A stretch of 13,627 nucleotides of DNA from Bordetella parapertussis (GTDB lineage: Bacteria > Pseudomonadota > Gammaproteobacteria > Burkholderiales > Burkholderiaceae_C). Positions 1 to 6,282 of the stretch are shown here, one piece after another (position 1 is the first letter of the stretch; the number at the start of each line of letters is the position of its first letter). The position numbers and the translations under genes are program-made. The stretch lies in assembly GCA_945901125.1 (NCBI GenBank), contig CAMDKD010000055.1:1-13627 (forward strand). Reading direction: 5' to 3'. The notes under the pieces were generated by a model. The model saw nothing but the letters and a program-made list of their open reading frames with translations. It ran no database searches and was not told where the DNA came from.

Positions 1-1
1 G

Positions 2-91
2 CTCTCAGCAGTTGAAGAAATCAAAAATGAAAGGAGTAAAAAACATAGAACAGCTAAACTTATCCACAACCGAGTAGACCAAATTTTTTAA
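2..91 (+). CDS. Possible C-terminal tail of the element's own gene (partial)
   Basis: An open frame enters from the left edge and ends at TAA 89-91, giving about 29 residues that are rich in Lys, Arg and Glu and end in VDQIF. It stops six bases before the terminal repeats, which is where the last gene of an IS21-type element (the ATPase helper gene istB) would be expected to end. I do not recognise the residues as IstB or any other family. The call rests on position and on the open frame alone, and a chance open frame of this length is quite possible. Confidence 0.2.
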   Translation, partial: LSAVEEIKNERSKKHRTAKLIHNRVDQIF

Positions 92-96
92 AACTA

Positions 97-144
97 GCGG
101 CTCAATTTTGGTTGCAAATAGTGGCTCACTTTGCGGTGCAATTC
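97..144 (+). repeat. Tandem 24-bp degenerate terminal repeat
   Basis: Unit 1 (97-120) and unit 2 (121-144) are head-to-tail and match at 17 of 24 positions. Both share the frame G-GGCTCA--TTT and a later TGCAA. They are interpreted as transposase-binding repeats at the end of the insertion sequence. The second unit is nearest the outer edge of the element. Confidence 0.6.
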
Positions 145-148
145 AACA

Positions 149-338
149 GACTTGCATAAAACGTGACGTCAAAGGCCTGTACGCCAAAGCGCAGCGCGGC
201 GAGGTACCTGGCATGACGGCCATGACCAGTCCTTACGAGTCGCCGCTCAACCCCGATTTACATTTACATACCGACTTGGTGCCGCTTGCGCAATGTTTAG
301 CGCAAATAAAGGCACTTCTGCCGCACTCAGCTGAATAA
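149..338 (+). pseudogene. cysC: cysC remnant: C-terminal fragment of adenylylsulfate kinase
   Basis: Adenylylsulfate (APS) kinase phosphorylates APS to PAPS in sulfate activation. Here only about the last 62 of some 200 residues remain. The frame reads TCIKRDVKGLYAKAQRGEV, matching the conserved CEARDPKGLYKKAR segment of CysC, then a segment ending SPYESPLNPDLHLHTD that matches the family's SxYExPxxxxIHL end. Walker A and the APS-binding residues are absent. Homology begins at the first codons after base 148, which coincides with the apparent IS end, so the 5' part was removed or displaced by that insertion. A TTG at 108 opens a longer frame, but this is an artificial fusion through IS sequence. 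The fragment could derive from stand-alone CysC or from the kinase half of a CysNC fusion. In betaproteobacteria that reduce APS directly, cysC is dispensable for cysteine synthesis, which would make such a loss tolerable. Confidence 0.8.
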
Positions 339-354
339 ATAGATATTCAGCGTT

Positions 355-389
355 CATCAAACCCTCTGTACGAAAGAGGCGCTTTGATG
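355..389 (+). other. Imperfect stem-loop downstream of the cysC remnant
   Basis: Outer arms CATCAAA (355-361) and TTTGATG (383-389) are perfectly complementary. Inside them CCTCT (363-367) pairs with AGAGG (375-379), leaving a 1x3 internal loop and a 7-nt apical loop. There is no T-run after it, so it is not a clear intrinsic terminator. It may be the old 3' end structure of the cysC transcript. The rest of 339-475 shows no gene. Confidence 0.4.
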
Positions 390-479
390 GACTTGGGCAT
401 ACATCCTCTGTGGTTCCCTCCCGGGCTTGCCTTTTGAATCTTAGGCGGAGCTTATTTAGGCATCAGGTCTTGAAAAAGG

Positions 480-485
480 TATAAT
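480..485 (+). promoter_or_regulatory. Predicted -10 box of the higBA promoter
   Basis: A perfect TATAAT lies 21 bases before the higB start. No good -35 is present: the best candidate is TTTAGG at 455-460 with a long 19-bp spacer. Transcription would begin near 491-494, giving a leader of only about 15 nt. Confidence 0.6.
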
Positions 486-500
486 CTCCCAAAACGGGAG
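486..500 (+). promoter_or_regulatory. Palindromic operator overlapping the higB ribosome binding site
   Basis: CTCCCAAAACGGGAG is an inverted repeat with 5-bp perfect arms and a 5-nt centre. It follows the -10 box without a gap and spans the predicted transcription start. The right arm GGGAG (496-500) also serves as the Shine-Dalgarno sequence, six bases before the GTG of higB. HigA-type antitoxins repress their own promoter by binding such dyads, so this is the likely HigA operator. That it binds HigA is inferred. Confidence 0.55.
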
Positions 501-506
501 AAATGT

Positions 507-815
507 GTGCGTTTGATTGCTAAAAGCACTTTGGTCAAGTTTTGGAGCCAGCCGGAGTTTGCAGATTCAAAGGCTAGCTTGCAGAGCTGGTTGGATGAGG
601 TGCTAAAGGCAGACTGGAAAACGCCCCAGAACATCAAGGATCAGTTCAGCAGCGCGAGCATTTGCGGTAACAACAGAGTAGTTTTCAATATTGCTGGAAA
701 CAAGTACCGCCTGGTTGTAGAGATGCAATACCGGGCCGGGATAGTCTGGGTGAAGTTCCTGGGAACCCACGCGCAATACGACCAAATCAACGTGGAGACT
801 GTCAATGAATATTAA
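507..815 (+). CDS. higB: HigB-type toxin (RelE-fold mRNA endonuclease)
   Basis: This is the toxin of a type II toxin-antitoxin pair. HigB proteins are small RelE-like ribonucleases that cut mRNA on the ribosome and are held inactive by HigA. The 102-residue protein has the typical HigB length and order: the MRLIAKSTLVKFW start, an ADWKTPQNIKDQFSSAS segment (about residues 35-51), NNRVVFNIAGNKYRLVV (about 55-71) and the closing GTHAQYD (about 89-95), all hallmarks of the HigB_toxin family. The GTG start is chosen because it gives the family's MRxIAKS beginning and sits six bases after GGGAG. The toxin precedes the antitoxin, the usual order for hig modules, and overlaps it by 11 bp. No disruption is visible, so it is probably functional. 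It sits next to an insertion sequence end and a gene remnant, which fits an acquired module. Confidence 0.92.
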   Translation: MRLIAKSTLVKFWSQPEFADSKASLQSWLDEVLKADWKTPQNIKDQFSSASICGNNRVVFNIAGNKYRLVVEMQYRAGIVWVKFLGTHAQYDQINVETVNEY

Positions 816-1179
816 GCCGATTCGAAACGATGACGACCTGCGCGCAGCATTCAAGCGACTAGAGCTTGTATTTCAGGCGCCAGAAGGTACACCGCAGGCT
901 GACGAGATGGAAATTCTGGTCACACTCATCGAAGCCTATGAAAACAAGCACTTCAAAACGGGACATGCCGATGCGATTGAGGCCATTAAGTTCAGAATGG
1001 AGCAACAAGGGCTCACCCCCAAAGACCTGGAAATTTACATTGGCTCTAGCGGTCGGGTCTCTGAGGTACTGAGCCGCAAACGCCGGCTTAGCTTGCAGAT
1101 GGTGAGGCGGCTTCACGACGGGTTGCGCATCCCCTACGAAAGCCTTTTGCAAGCGTCAGTAAGTCAACCGGCAAACTAA
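805..1179 (+). CDS. higA: HigA-type antitoxin, HTH (XRE-like) protein
   Basis: This is the antitoxin partner of HigB; it neutralises the toxin and represses the operon. The protein has 124 residues. The N-terminal part (about 1-60) is the helical region expected to contact the toxin. The C-terminal part (about 70-115: LTPKDLEIYIGSSGRVSEVL, then RKRRLSLQMVRRLHDGL) is a helix-turn-helix of the Cro/CI type, the layout of the longer HigA antitoxins. The ATG start lies inside the end of higB, an 11-bp overlap that suggests translational coupling. The stop is 20 bp from the stop of the convergent cysB, and I see no clear terminator between them. The likely binding site is the dyad at 486-500. Confidence 0.9.
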   Translation: MNIKPIRNDDDLRAAFKRLELVFQAPEGTPQADEMEILVTLIEAYENKHFKTGHADAIEAIKFRMEQQGLTPKDLEIYIGSSGRVSEVLSRKRRLSLQMVRRLHDGLRIPYESLLQASVSQPAN

Positions 1180-1199
1180 GTGTCCAGCCAGTTCTTCAC

Positions 1200-2120
1200 T
1201 TAATTCCCCATCGACTCGGCAATCCTCGCCGCGTTCAGCTCCGGGTTCAGCAGTTGCGCAAACTCAAACACAAACTGTCTTAAATACGCCTGCTTTTTGA
1301 ACGCGATGCGCGCCAGGTTGCGACCGAACAAATGCCCGGCAGGTCGCACCAGCAGGTCTTCGTCGGTGATGTCGCGCACCGCCATTTCGGCGACTATGCC
1401 CACGCCCATGCCTAAGCGCACATAGGTTTTGATCACGTCCGAATCAATCGCTTCCAGCGCAATGCGCGGCGTCAGTTGCTGGGCGGCGAACGCTTTGTCT
1501 ATGCGTGTGCGGCCTGTGAATGACGGGTGGTAAGTGATGATGGGCTCGCGCGCCAGGTCGCTGAGTTGCAGGTCCGCCACCGCGGCCAGCGGATGGTCTT
1601 TGGGCAGCACCAGCACGTGTTCCCATTCGTAACAGGGCAGGGTGATCAGTTCCGGGTAATCCGACAAAGACTCGGTCGCAATGCCGATTTCGGCGGTCTC
1701 GTCTAACACCATGCGCGCAACCTGATCCGGCGCGCCCTGGTGCAGGTTGATGTTCACGTTCGGGTAAGCGCTGCGCAATTGCGCGACGGGCAGCGGCAGC
1801 ACGTAACGCGCTTGTGTATGCGTGGTGGCGATAGACAAGGTGCCCGAGTCTTGCGCGCTGTATTGCTCGCCAATGCGCTTGAGGTTGTTCACCTCTCGCA
1901 AAATGATGTCTATGCTTTTGAGCACATGTTCGCCGGGCTCGGTGACGCGCTTTAAGCGTTTGCCGTGGCGTCCGAAAATCTCTATGCCCAGCTCCTCTTC
2001 CAGCTCCAGAATGGCTTTGGACACGCCTGGCTGTGAGGTGTGCAGCGATTTAGCCACTTCAGTGAGGTTCAAGTTACGCTTGACCGCTTCCTGGACAAAG
2101 CGGAATTGATGCAGGTTCAT
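1200..2120 (-). CDS. cysB: CysB, LysR-family regulator of sulfur assimilation
   Basis: CysB activates genes for sulfate uptake and reduction when reduced sulfur is short, with (N-)acetylserine as inducer in enterobacteria. The 306-residue protein has an N-terminal winged helix-turn-helix (about 1-60, with TEVAKSLHTSQPGVSKAILE) and a periplasmic-binding-like effector domain. The effector pocket segment ATTHTQARYVLP carries T100, T102 and Q103, the same numbers as the ligand-binding residues of E. coli CysB, and HQGAPDQVA follows. The length is slightly short of the E. coli protein (324) but usual for betaproteobacteria. The ATG start gives the standard MNLHQFRFVQEAV beginning. It lies 57 bp downstream of cbiX on the same strand and may also receive read-through from the lptFG-cbiX operon. 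The paralogue Cbl is an alternative, but CysB is the more likely name. Confidence 0.88.
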   Translation of the reverse strand: MNLHQFRFVQEAVKRNLNLTEVAKSLHTSQPGVSKAILELEEELGIEIFGRHGKRLKRVTEPGEHVLKSIDIILREVNNLKRIGEQYSAQDSGTLSIATTHTQARYVLPLPVAQLRSAYPNVNINLHQGAPDQVARMVLDETAEIGIATESLSDYPELITLPCYEWEHVLVLPKDHPLAAVADLQLSDLAREPIITYHPSFTGRTRIDKAFAAQQLTPRIALEAIDSDVIKTYVRLGMGVGIVAEMAVRDITDEDLLVRPAGHLFGRNLARIAFKKQAYLRQFVFEFAQLLNPELNAARIAESMGN

Positions 2121-2177
2121 AACAAATCCATATAACGCTATGGGTTCATTATGCCTTTATTTGGGGGTAATTGATCA
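2121..2177 (-). promoter_or_regulatory. cysB upstream region with a LysR-type dyad
   Basis: The 57-bp gap between cbiX and cysB is AT-rich. It holds ATAA (2132-2135) and TTAT (2149-2152) as a dyad with 13 bases between, consistent with the loose T-N11-A pattern of LysR-family sites. CysB family members commonly regulate their own gene, so an autoregulatory site is plausible. No convincing -35/-10 pair was found, and the motif is weak enough to occur by chance. Confidence 0.25.
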
Positions 2178-2534
2178 TCAAGCAACGGCGATGCGCGCCA
2201 GCAAGTCCAGCAAATCGGGGTGTTCGCCGACCGCAGACTGGCACTCGAAAGTCACTTCCGGGTACTGTTGAACCAGCTCGGTCATCATTTGCGGCAAGTC
2301 ATGTCGCACATGCTTGCCCACGCCGAGAAACATGGGTACGACGCGGATGTGGCTCACGCCTTGCGCCAGCAGGCCGGCCACCGCTTGCGGCAAATCGGGT
2401 TGACTGAGTTCCAGATAAGCGCAGGTGACAGGCGTATGCGGCTGCATAAGCGCCACGCGTTCCTGAACAGCCTGCATAGGGAGATGCCACAGCGGGTCGC
2501 GCGAACCGTGGGCAAACAAAATAACGGCTTGCAT
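2178..2534 (-). CDS. cbiX: CbiX/SirB-type sirohydrochlorin chelatase
   Basis: This is a small chelatase that inserts Fe2+ (siroheme) or Co2+ (cobalamin) into sirohydrochlorin. The 118-residue length fits the short CbiX form, which works as a homodimer. The N-terminal AVILFAHGSRDP has the catalytic-type histidine (His9), and the GVGKHVRHDLP segment supplies the second metal-binding region (His75 in GKH). The start is taken as ATG at 2534, which shares one base with the lptG stop (TGATG); a TTG one codon earlier is possible. Tight coupling to lptFG suggests one transcript. The neighbouring cysB suggests the product serves siroheme for sulfite reductase rather than vitamin B12, but this is inference from context and the metal specificity cannot be read from sequence. 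Confidence 0.85.
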   Translation of the reverse strand: MQAVILFAHGSRDPLWHLPMQAVQERVALMQPHTPVTCAYLELSQPDLPQAVAGLLAQGVSHIRVVPMFLGVGKHVRHDLPQMMTELVQQYPEVTFECQSAVGEHPDLLDLLARIAVA

Positions 2535-3640
2535 CAATGCCTCAGCACCTGGCGGGCAAACACCGCCAGCGAACCCGCCATGAACACAATGCCTGGCGTG
2601 GCCGCCGCCAGCCAGGGCGACCAGTCGTTCAAATTACCGATAAAACCAAACAGGTTGTTGAACAGCACAAAACTGATGCCAATGATCACCCCGGCGAACA
2701 CCATGGAATTCATTGATGCATTGCGCAAATGTAAATAAGCAAAGGGCAGGGCCAGCACCACCATGACCAGACAACCGAGGGGGTAAAAGACTTTTTTCCA
2801 GAAATCGATTTCATAGCGGTGTGAAGCCTGGCCGTTGCTTTTGAGGTGTTGTATGTAGTGAAACAAGTCCCAGGTGGCCATGCGTTCGGGTTTGAGCAGC
2901 GCCACTGACACCATGTCTTCTTTTAGGTTGGTGGGCCAGGTCATGGCTGGCAGGGAAACCCGGTCAATGTTTTGTTCCAGGCTGATGTCAAAGCTCTGGC
3001 GCAGCACTTCTTTGAGGTTCCAGGCTTCACCGTCCTCGCTGAATTCACCGCTGGCAGCGTTGATCATCGAAGTCATTTTGCCCTTCTGGTTGAACTCATA
3101 AATTCGGATACCGGTCAATTGGCCGTCGCGGCTGAGTGCCAGCACATTCACGATGCTGGAAGTCTTATCCCGGTTTTCTTTCAACCAGGCCCCGGAATTG
3201 CCCAAGGTGATCGTTTCCCCTAGAAACTTAGCTTTGAGCATTTGCGCCTGCCGGCTTGAGGCGGGCGTCATATAGTCGCCGACCACAAAGGCGATCAAGA
3301 CAAAAAATAAACCCAGTTCAAGCATGGTCCGCAGCGCCTTCCACGGGCCCAGACCGCTGGTTCGCATGATGGTGAATTCTGAACTTTTGGCGAAACGCGC
3401 CATGACGAAAATCGTACCGATCAGCACAGTGATGGGCAGCAATTCGTACAAATGGTTGGGAATCATCAAAGCGACATACAAAGCCGCGACTTTCATGGTG
3501 TACGCACCGCCCGGCCCTTTGCCTATCAGTTTGAGTTCGTCCACCGAATCAAAAAATATAAACATGGAAAGAAAACCTAGGGTGGCAAGTCCTACCTTGG
3601 TCAGCACTTCCTTGTAAATCATAGTGCGCAGTGTTCTCAT
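2534..3640 (-). CDS. lptG: LptG, LPS export ABC transporter permease
   Basis: LptG is one of the two inner-membrane permeases of the LptB2FG complex, which extracts lipopolysaccharide from the inner membrane and pushes it onto the LptC-LptA bridge. From the chosen start the protein has 368 residues. Hydrophobic segments lie at about 13-30, 52-80, 104-121, 286-303, 313-333 and 340-362, with a periplasmic beta-rich domain between the third and fourth (about 125-280), the standard YjgP/YjgQ architecture. The loop SSEFTIMRTSGLGPW (about 86-100) is the family's coupling helix for LptB. The start at 3640 is chosen because it gives an ATGA overlap with the lptF stop and the usual MRTLRTMIYKEV beginning; a longer frame extends 29 codons into lptF but has no family support. 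Confidence 0.93.
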   Translation of the reverse strand: MRTLRTMIYKEVLTKVGLATLGFLSMFIFFDSVDELKLIGKGPGGAYTMKVAALYVALMIPNHLYELLPITVLIGTIFVMARFAKSSEFTIMRTSGLGPWKALRTMLELGLFFVLIAFVVGDYMTPASSRQAQMLKAKFLGETITLGNSGAWLKENRDKTSSIVNVLALSRDGQLTGIRIYEFNQKGKMTSMINAASGEFSEDGEAWNLKEVLRQSFDISLEQNIDRVSLPAMTWPTNLKEDMVSVALLKPERMATWDLFHYIQHLKSNGQASHRYEIDFWKKVFYPLGCLVMVVLALPFAYLHLRNASMNSMVFAGVIIGISFVLFNNLFGFIGNLNDWSPWLAAATPGIVFMAGSLAVFARQVLRH

Positions 3641-4746
3641 GCGCTGCCCGCCGCGGATGTAGCCATGGCTGGTCGGGTTTTGTAAAAAATCAGACCTTGC
3701 TGCTGACGCCAGAACAAAATCAAACAACCAAGGATAAAGACTGGCAAATGCAGTGCCAGCAGCATGTGGGTGAAGCTGATGTCACCGGCGCCTATCCAAT
3801 TGCGGCTCATGTTGACCATGTTGTAGTAGGTAAAAAAGCTGATGATGGTAACAACCAAGGAGCCTGAGCGGCCGCTGCGCGGGTTGATGAAGGGGATGCC
3901 TATGGCCAGGATCAACAGGTTGAGCGCGGCCAGTGCCATGCCGATTCGCCAGCCTAATTCGCCCAGATTGGCGTTGCCTGGATTTGCCAGCAATTCCGAG
4001 GCTTGCATGGACTGGGCTTCGGATTCCAGCAGGGCAAGCGGCACGGAGTCAATGCGGGAAGAATGAGACTCGAATTCAATCACTTTGAACTCGTTTTTTT
4101 CCGGTGAAATGTCAATACGTTGACCATTTTTCAGCACCAGATAACGGTCGAGTTCTCGGGTTTCCAGCAGGCCTGTCAGCGCAGTGATGATGGATTGCTT
4201 GCCGACCTCATTGGAGACAATAAAGATGCGGTTGCCGTTTTTGTCCGACAAGCTGCTGTTGTCGATGAAAAATACACGCTTGCCGTTGGCTGATTCCTGA
4301 AACTGCCCGGGTTTGATGCGTTCAAGGTCACCGCGTTTTTCATAACGTTCCCGCATTTCCCGGATTTGTCCGTTAGACCACGGCCAGACGGTCAGAGACA
4401 GCACAGTGATCGCAATCAACCAAGGCCAGGCGAAACGCAAAGTCGGGCGAAACAAATTGAAGATACTCAGGCCGCTGCCTTGCCAGATCACCATTTCACT
4501 GTCTGCGTACATGCGCGACACGGTCGACACAATGGCGATGTACAAACTCAAGGTCAACAGCGAATGCAAATTGCTAAGGGTGGTGTATCCCAGCACCAAA
4601 CCCACGTCCTGGGGGTTGAATTTGCCCACCGATGCATCGCCGAACGCGCGAATCAGCCAGACGGTAATGACAATGGTGGTCAAGACCACCAGCGTGGCCC
4701 AGAAATACCGGGAAAGTTCTTGTCTGACGGAGGAATGGAATAACAT
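3637..4746 (-). CDS. lptF: LptF, LPS export ABC transporter permease
   Basis: LptF pairs with LptG in the LptB2FG lipopolysaccharide extractor. The 369-residue protein begins MLFHSSVRQELSRYFW. Membrane segments lie at about 16-34, 50-75, 100-121, 266-286, 295-311 and 327-346, flanking a periplasmic jellyroll domain (about 125-260). The cytoplasmic loop with DSEMVIWQGSGLS (about 82-94) is the coupling helix region that contacts LptB. The gene starts only 26 bp from the divergent pepA start and ends in an ATGA overlap with lptG. The ATG has only a weak CAGGT upstream as ribosome site. The promoter must lie within the 5' end of pepA. The length and domain order are normal and nothing is broken. 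Confidence 0.93.
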   Translation of the reverse strand: MLFHSSVRQELSRYFWATLVVLTTIVITVWLIRAFGDASVGKFNPQDVGLVLGYTTLSNLHSLLTLSLYIAIVSTVSRMYADSEMVIWQGSGLSIFNLFRPTLRFAWPWLIAITVLSLTVWPWSNGQIREMRERYEKRGDLERIKPGQFQESANGKRVFFIDNSSLSDKNGNRIFIVSNEVGKQSIITALTGLLETRELDRYLVLKNGQRIDISPEKNEFKVIEFESHSSRIDSVPLALLESEAQSMQASELLANPGNANLGELGWRIGMALAALNLLILAIGIPFINPRSGRSGSLVVTIISFFTYYNMVNMSRNWIGAGDISFTHMLLALHLPVFILGCLILFWRQQQGLIFYKTRPAMATSAAGSA

Positions 4747-4772
4747 ACCTGATGGTATCTAAAAGGTTGATT
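4747..4772. promoter_or_regulatory. 26-bp divergent gap between lptF and pepA with the pepA ribosome site
   Basis: The gap is too short to hold two promoters, so those of both genes should overlap the opposing coding regions. AAAAGG at 4761-4766 stands six bases before the ATG at 4773 and decides that start over the ATG at 4752, which would add seven residues (MVSKRLI) and lacks a ribosome site. Confidence 0.55.
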
Positions 4773-6263
4773 ATGAACTTGGAACTTCAAACCCTGTCAT
4801 GGGCACAGGCCGCTTCGGCGACAGCCGATGCGTTGATCGTGCTGGTTTCTCAAAAAGAGGAGAAGAATACCGGACTGTTGGCCAATATGTTGGCCCAGGC
4901 CGAAAAAACAGGCGATTTTTCGACCGCCGCCGGTCAATGTCTGATGTGGTGGAAGCCGCCGGGTTTGCGCGCCCAGCGTCTGGTGCTCGCCGGTGTCGGT
5001 GAAGGCCGGCCCCAGGATATCCGTCAGGCTGTGACCGCCGGTATCCAGGCTTTGAAAAAAACCAAATCCGCCAAAGTCACTGTGTGTATGCAGCAAGACC
5101 AGGTGCAGCACATGGCTGTAGCTGTTCAGGCCGCCGCCGATGCGGTATACGTCTATACCGCCACCAAACCCAGCGCCAAGCCCTCCGGCATTTCTCATCT
5201 GAGCTTCGGCGTGCCCGACAGCCGCAGCGCACAAGCCTTGTTTGCTTTTGCCAAGGCGCAGGTCGCAGGCGTTAGCCTGGCGCGTGAATGGGCCAACCGC
5301 CCGGCCAACCACGCCACGCCGGATGACCTGGCCAAGGCCGCCAAACTTCTTGCCAAACACCCGCGTGTCAGTTGTGAAGTGCTGGGTTTGAAAGAAGTGA
5401 CCCGTCTTGGCATGGGTTCATTTGCAGCAGTGGCGCAGGCGTCTGCGCAGCCACTGCGTTTCATTGTCTTGGAGTACAAGGGCGCGGTTGCATCACAGGC
5501 GCCGGTGGTGCTGATCGGTAAGGGCATCACTTTTGACACGGGTGGCATTTCACTCAAAGCCGGTGCCGGTATGGATGAAATGAAATTTGACATGTGCGGT
5601 GCCGCCAGTGTGCTCGGCACCTTTGAGGCATTGGCGCAACTCAAACCGGCCATGAACGTGGTCGGTCTGATTCCTGCCTGCGAAAACATGCCGGGCGGTA
5701 AAGCCCTCAAGCCCGGTGACGTGGTCACCAGCATGAGCGGTCAAACCATTGAGATTTTGAATACCGATGCCGAAGGCCGCTTGATTTTGTGCGATGCGCT
5801 GACCTATGCCAAACGCTTCAAACCCTCGGCGGTGATTGACATCGCCACCTTGACCGGTGCGTGTGTGGTTGCGCTGGGTCATTTGCGCAGCGGCCTGTAC
5901 GCCACAGATGAAAAACTGGCGCAAAAACTGCAAGCCGCGGGCGAGCAAAGCCTGGATTTGAACTGGCGCATGCCCTTGGACGAGGAATACGCTGAAGGCT
6001 TGAAATCTAACTTTGCCGATGTGGCCAATGTGGCCGATCGCGCCGCCGGTTCCGTCACTGCTGCCAAGTTCTTGCATCGTTTTGCCAAAGATTTCCCCTG
6101 GGCGCACTTTGACATTGCCGGTACAGCCTGGAAAAGCGGCGCGGCCAAGGGCGCGACAGGCAGACCGGTGCCTTCATTGCTGACGTTTTTGATGGCCGAG
6201 GCCGATCAAGCCAAACCGGGAAAAACAGCCAAAACCGCAAGCGCAAAAGCCAGCCGCAAGTGA
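4773..6263 (+). CDS. pepA: PepA, cytosolic leucyl aminopeptidase (family M17)
   Basis: PepA removes N-terminal residues, preferring leucine, from peptides using two metal ions and acts as a hexamer in the cytoplasm. In E. coli it also serves as a DNA-binding protein in site-specific recombination and carAB control. The protein has 496 residues. The catalytic domain is complete: metal ligands K250 and D255 in GKGITFDTGG, catalytic K262, D273 in KFDMCGA, and D332, E334 and R336 in the M17 signature NTDAEGRL. These fall at the same numbers as in bovine lens leucine aminopeptidase. The N-terminal domain (about 1-150) is the variable domain. The last ~20 residues form a Lys/Ala-rich tail beyond the conserved core. 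The start at 4773 is supported by AAAAGG six bases upstream. It leads a tight series with holC 19 bp downstream. Confidence 0.96.
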   Translation: MNLELQTLSWAQAASATADALIVLVSQKEEKNTGLLANMLAQAEKTGDFSTAAGQCLMWWKPPGLRAQRLVLAGVGEGRPQDIRQAVTAGIQALKKTKSAKVTVCMQQDQVQHMAVAVQAAADAVYVYTATKPSAKPSGISHLSFGVPDSRSAQALFAFAKAQVAGVSLAREWANRPANHATPDDLAKAAKLLAKHPRVSCEVLGLKEVTRLGMGSFAAVAQASAQPLRFIVLEYKGAVASQAPVVLIGKGITFDTGGISLKAGAGMDEMKFDMCGAASVLGTFEALAQLKPAMNVVGLIPACENMPGGKALKPGDVVTSMSGQTIEILNTDAEGRLILCDALTYAKRFKPSAVIDIATLTGACVVALGHLRSGLYATDEKLAQKLQAAGEQSLDLNWRMPLDEEYAEGLKSNFADVANVADRAAGSVTAAKFLHRFAKDFPWAHFDIAGTAWKSGAAKGATGRPVPSLLTFLMAEADQAKPGKTAKTASAKASRK

Positions 6264-6282
6264 TGCTCTTAAAACAGCGGCT

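Larger units (their letters stand above)
1..148 (+). mobile_element. Terminal segment of an insertion sequence, probably IS21-like
   Basis: This stretch appears to be one end of an insertion sequence whose body lies to the left of the window. Seen directly: two adjacent degenerate 24-bp units beginning GCGGCTCA and GTGGCTCA at 97-144, an outer edge ending in ...TTCAACA at 148, and immediately beyond it the in-frame homology of a truncated cysC. Known from the family: IS21-type elements have multiple terminal repeats rather than one simple inverted repeat, and their ends terminate in CA; GTGGCTCA-type end repeats are common in proteobacterial members. The family assignment rests on this memory of end repeats, because no transposase domain is visible here. 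Another family with repeated ends is possible. Confidence 0.5.

Noticed and set aside
108..338. Open frame from TTG 108 as a complete 76-residue gene
   Set aside because: Its first ~14 codons run through IS terminal repeats and the rest is the C-terminal end of CysC. It is an accidental fusion with no ribosome site, so it is treated as a remnant.
2220..2738. 172-residue plus-strand open frame across cbiX and lptG
   Set aside because: It is antisense to two well-recognised genes and has no domain signature.
3641..3727. Longer lptG start giving 397 residues
   Set aside because: The extra 29 residues are translated from inside lptF and do not resemble the family. The ATG at 3640 gives the standard start and an ATGA overlap.
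4797..5360. 187-residue open frame on the minus strand within pepA
   Set aside because: It lies wholly opposite a complete, motif-bearing pepA. It is Gly/Arg/His-rich without recognisable motifs, typical of a shadow frame in GC-rich coding sequence. The same holds for the minus frames at 5195-5734, 5550-6107 and 6055-6633.
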